From: Catellatospora methionotrophica
GTDB lineage: Bacteria > Actinomycetota > Actinomycetes > Mycobacteriales > Micromonosporaceae
Length of the DNA stretch: 64,000 bases
Assembly (NCBI RefSeq): GCF_011297335.1
Contig: NZ_JAAOTJ010000008.1
Location: 239,054 to 303,053, forward strand
Reading direction: 5' to 3'
A model generated the notes under the pieces. That model saw only the letters and a program-made list of their open reading frames with translations, had not been told where the DNA came from and did not search any database. The position numbers and the translations under genes were made by a program. This document shows, piece after piece, positions 62,038 through 64,000 of the stretch (its first letter is position 1; every line of letters starts with the position of its first letter).

Positions 62038-63861
62038 GTGACGAGCACCGCGCCCGCCCTCACCACCACCCCGGAAGACGCCGTACTGCCTGGCCAACGG
62101 GGTGGTTCGGACGTGTCCGCGGCCGGGCGGCCGCCCCTGCGGCGCCGATGGACCCGCGACGGCCTCGTCTGCCTGGGCTTCCTCGCGCTGGCCGGCTGGC
62201 TGACCCTGGGGCTCTGGCCGGATCCCGAGACCCGCACGCTCGCCCTCAACCCGCCCGACCAGATTCTCTACGAGTGGTTCCTGGCCCACGACACCACGCT
62301 GTGGAGCGGCGACTTCTCCCTGGTCACCGACCGCCTGAACGCGCCCCACGGGGTGAACCTGCTGGCCAACACCACGGTCATCCTGCTCGGCGGCCTGCTC
62401 GCCCCGGTCACCTCCGCGTACGGCGCGGCCACCACGTTCGCGCTGCTGGTCGCCCTCAACCTGGCCGGAACCGCGATCGCCTGGTACTTCCTGCTGCACC
62501 GCACGCTCGGCGCGAGCCGGATCGCGGCGATGGTCGGCGCGGCGTTCTGCGGCTTCGCCCCGGGCATGGTCTCGCAGTCCAACAGCCACCTGCACATGAC
62601 CGCGCAGTGGCTGATCCCGCCGATGCTGTGGTGCGTGGTCGAACTGGCCCGCGCGGCCCGCTCCGGCACCGCCCGGCCGCGCCGGTTCATCGGCCTCGGC
62701 GTGCTGTTCGGCGTACTGGTCAGCCTGCAGGTGTTCATCGGCGAGGAGACCCTGTTCCTCACCGCGCTCGGGCTGGCCATCGTGACCGTGGTCTACGTCG
62801 CGTTCACCCGCCCGCCCCGGGTGGTGCTGACCCGCTTCGCCGCCGGGCTGTCCGTCGCCGTCGCGGTCGCCGTGGCCCTGCTGGCGTATCCGCTGTGGGT
62901 CCAGTTCAAGGGCCCGCAGGCGGTCGCCGACGGCGTGTTCAGCCCGTACACCTTCTCCGCCGACCTGGCCGCGTTCACCACGTTCTCGCCGCTGACGCTG
63001 GCCGGTGACGACACGGCCGCGAAACTGACCACCGGACCGGCCGAGTACAACACGTTCCTGGGCTGGCCGCTGGTGCTGCTGTCGCTGGGGCTGCTGGTCT
63101 GGCTGCGCCGCGACGCACTGGCGGCGGCCTGCGGCACGGGCGCGCTGGCGATGAGCGTGCTGGCGCTCGGCCCGCAGGTCATGCTGCACGGCGAGCGCAC
63201 CCCGGTGCCCGGCCCGTACCGGCTGCTCATGCACCTGCCGGTGGTCGACGGGGCGCTGCCGATGCGGTTCGCGCTGGCCGCGATCCCGCTGCTGGCCGTG
63301 CTGCTGGTGCTGGCACTGCGGCAGGCCGGGCAGTCGACCCTGCGTGGCGTACGCCTCGGGGTCCCGGCTCTGGTCGGTGTGGCGCTGCTGCCGCTGTTCC
63401 CGACCCCGCTGCCGACCACTGACCGGCCCGAGGTCCCCACGTTCTTCGCCGACGGGCTGTGGCGGCAGTGCGCCACCGACGGCGACGTCATCGTCACGGT
63501 GCCGCTGCCGACGCCGGAGCAGCCCCTGCCGATGCGCTACGCCACCGCCGCGCTGACCGCGTTCGCGCTGCCCGAGGGCTTCTTCATCGGCCCGCACGGC
63601 CCGAACGGCAAGGCGACCATGGGCATCCCCCGGCGTACGACGTCCTGGGTCCTGTCCGAGGTGGCCCGCACCGGCGTCGTCCCCGCGATCAACGACGACC
63701 ACCGCCTGGACGCCCGCAAGGACCTGACCGCCTGGAACGCCGCCTGCGTCGTCCTCACCCCCGAACACCCCCGCCACGCCGAACTCCAGCGCACCCTAGA
63801 AGCCCTCCTCGGCCCCGGCACCCCCTCCGCCGAAGTCCTCTACTGGCCCCGCACCTGGTAA
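62038..63861 (+). CDS. Polytopic membrane protein, GT-C glycosyltransferase-like
   Basis: 607 residues, about ten or more transmembrane helices (starting near 43) and a C-terminal soluble domain (about 465-607). The first extracytoplasmic loop (PDQILYEWFLAHDTTLWSGDFSLVTDRLNAPHGVNLLAN) contains acidic residues, the feature of GT-C enzymes that use polyprenyl-phosphate sugars. I do not recognise a named family, so the transferase call is structural analogy. The GTG start has no strong ribosome site. Palindrome B4 follows its stop. Confidence 0.72.
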   Translation: MTSTAPALTTTPEDAVLPGQRGGSDVSAAGRPPLRRRWTRDGLVCLGFLALAGWLTLGLWPDPETRTLALNPPDQILYEWFLAHDTTLWSGDFSLVTDRLNAPHGVNLLANTTVILLGGLLAPVTSAYGAATTFALLVALNLAGTAIAWYFLLHRTLGASRIAAMVGAAFCGFAPGMVSQSNSHLHMTAQWLIPPMLWCVVELARAARSGTARPRRFIGLGVLFGVLVSLQVFIGEETLFLTALGLAIVTVVYVAFTRPPRVVLTRFAAGLSVAVAVAVALLAYPLWVQFKGPQAVADGVFSPYTFSADLAAFTTFSPLTLAGDDTAAKLTTGPAEYNTFLGWPLVLLSLGLLVWLRRDALAAACGTGALAMSVLALGPQVMLHGERTPVPGPYRLLMHLPVVDGALPMRFALAAIPLLAVLLVLALRQAGQSTLRGVRLGVPALVGVALLPLFPTPLPTTDRPEVPTFFADGLWRQCATDGDVIVTVPLPTPEQPLPMRYATAALTAFALPEGFFIGPHGPNGKATMGIPRRTTSWVLSEVARTGVVPAINDDHRLDARKDLTAWNAACVVLTPEHPRHAELQRTLEALLGPGTPSAEVLYWPRTW

Positions 63862-63932
63862 CCCCACCCCGACCCACCGGCCCACCCGGCCCGCCCGGGC
63901 CAACCCACCGGCCTCCGGCCTCCCTCCCGCGA

Positions 63933-63991
63933 CAACTCTTAAAGACTTGCGGCCTCCAGGTGACCTGGAGGCCGCAAGTCTTTAAGAGTTG
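63933..63991. repeat. CAACTCTTAAAGA-family palindrome, copy B4
   Basis: Exact 28-base arms (63933-63960 and 63964-63991) around a three-base loop. The outer CAACTCTTAAAGA matches B1-B3; the inner stem CTTGCGGCCTCCAGG is unique. It lies 71 bases after the GT-C-like gene, at the right edge of the window. Confidence 0.9.
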
Positions 63992-64000
63992 CGAAACAGA

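Overview
The window reads as a chromosomal segment of a very GC-rich, mycothiol-producing actinomycete, most likely of the family Micromonosporaceae. The case rests on the mycothiol S-conjugate amidase gene, PurE/PurK, many GTG starts, a near absence of TTA codons alongside a tRNA-Leu(UAA) gene, an SCO7613-type giant membrane protein, and GAGCGAGC-type repeats around start codons. The family call is inference. I see no prophage, insertion sequence, CRISPR array, rRNA or biosynthetic cluster.

Layout. 0-13 kb: acetoacetyl-CoA synthetase, an acyl-CoA thioesterase, two tandem paralogous membrane proteins, the 1329-residue helicase HrpA, a secreted GH18 chitinase, a DPM1/GtrB-like glycosyltransferase, a two-domain VOC protein and a Dps-like ferritin. 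13-20.6 kb: a stress protein, a SnoaL-like/MarR divergent pair, an ECF sigma factor coupled to a membrane protein, a secreted subtilase and an acyl-CoA dehydrogenase. 20.7-31.5 kb: UDP-glucose dehydrogenase, the giant membrane protein with an N-terminal zinc ribbon, purK-purE, and an unusual fusion of a degenerate asparagine-synthetase-like part with a CofE-like part. 31.6-40 kb: a DUF255 thioredoxin-fold protein, a DUF3626 protein, PspA with a TPM-family relative that lacks its TPM domain, and a GGDEF-EAL protein.

40-61 kb holds a set of genes that also cluster in Mycobacterium tuberculosis (from memory, around Rv1074c-Rv1084): mca with its small coupled membrane protein, DUF4307, greA, metB, cbs, SGNH hydrolases and a thiolase. 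Here they are interspersed with threonine ammonia-lyase, an amidase, MsrA, a GH3 beta-glycosidase, a Tat-exported intradiol dioxygenase-like lipoprotein and RNase Z. 61-64 kb holds a YccA/Bax-inhibitor-1 protein, a tRNA-Leu(UAA) gene of bldA type, and a GT-C-like membrane protein.

The most distinctive non-coding feature is a scatter of long near-perfect palindromes between genes. They fall into two sequence families: a GATC..GTTTCGGGTC family with a conserved asymmetric loop (four clear copies and one divergent), and a CAACTCTTAAAGA family (four copies). A singleton lies at the left edge. Other points of interest are two mini-ORFs, each joined by ATGA to an SGNH hydrolase gene, and a near-consensus promoter that runs straight into a hairpin with a C6 loop, close to the tRNA gene.

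All functional calls are from reading the protein sequences; no database search was run. Start sites were chosen from ribosome binding sites, overlaps and family length, and alternatives are given where they matter.
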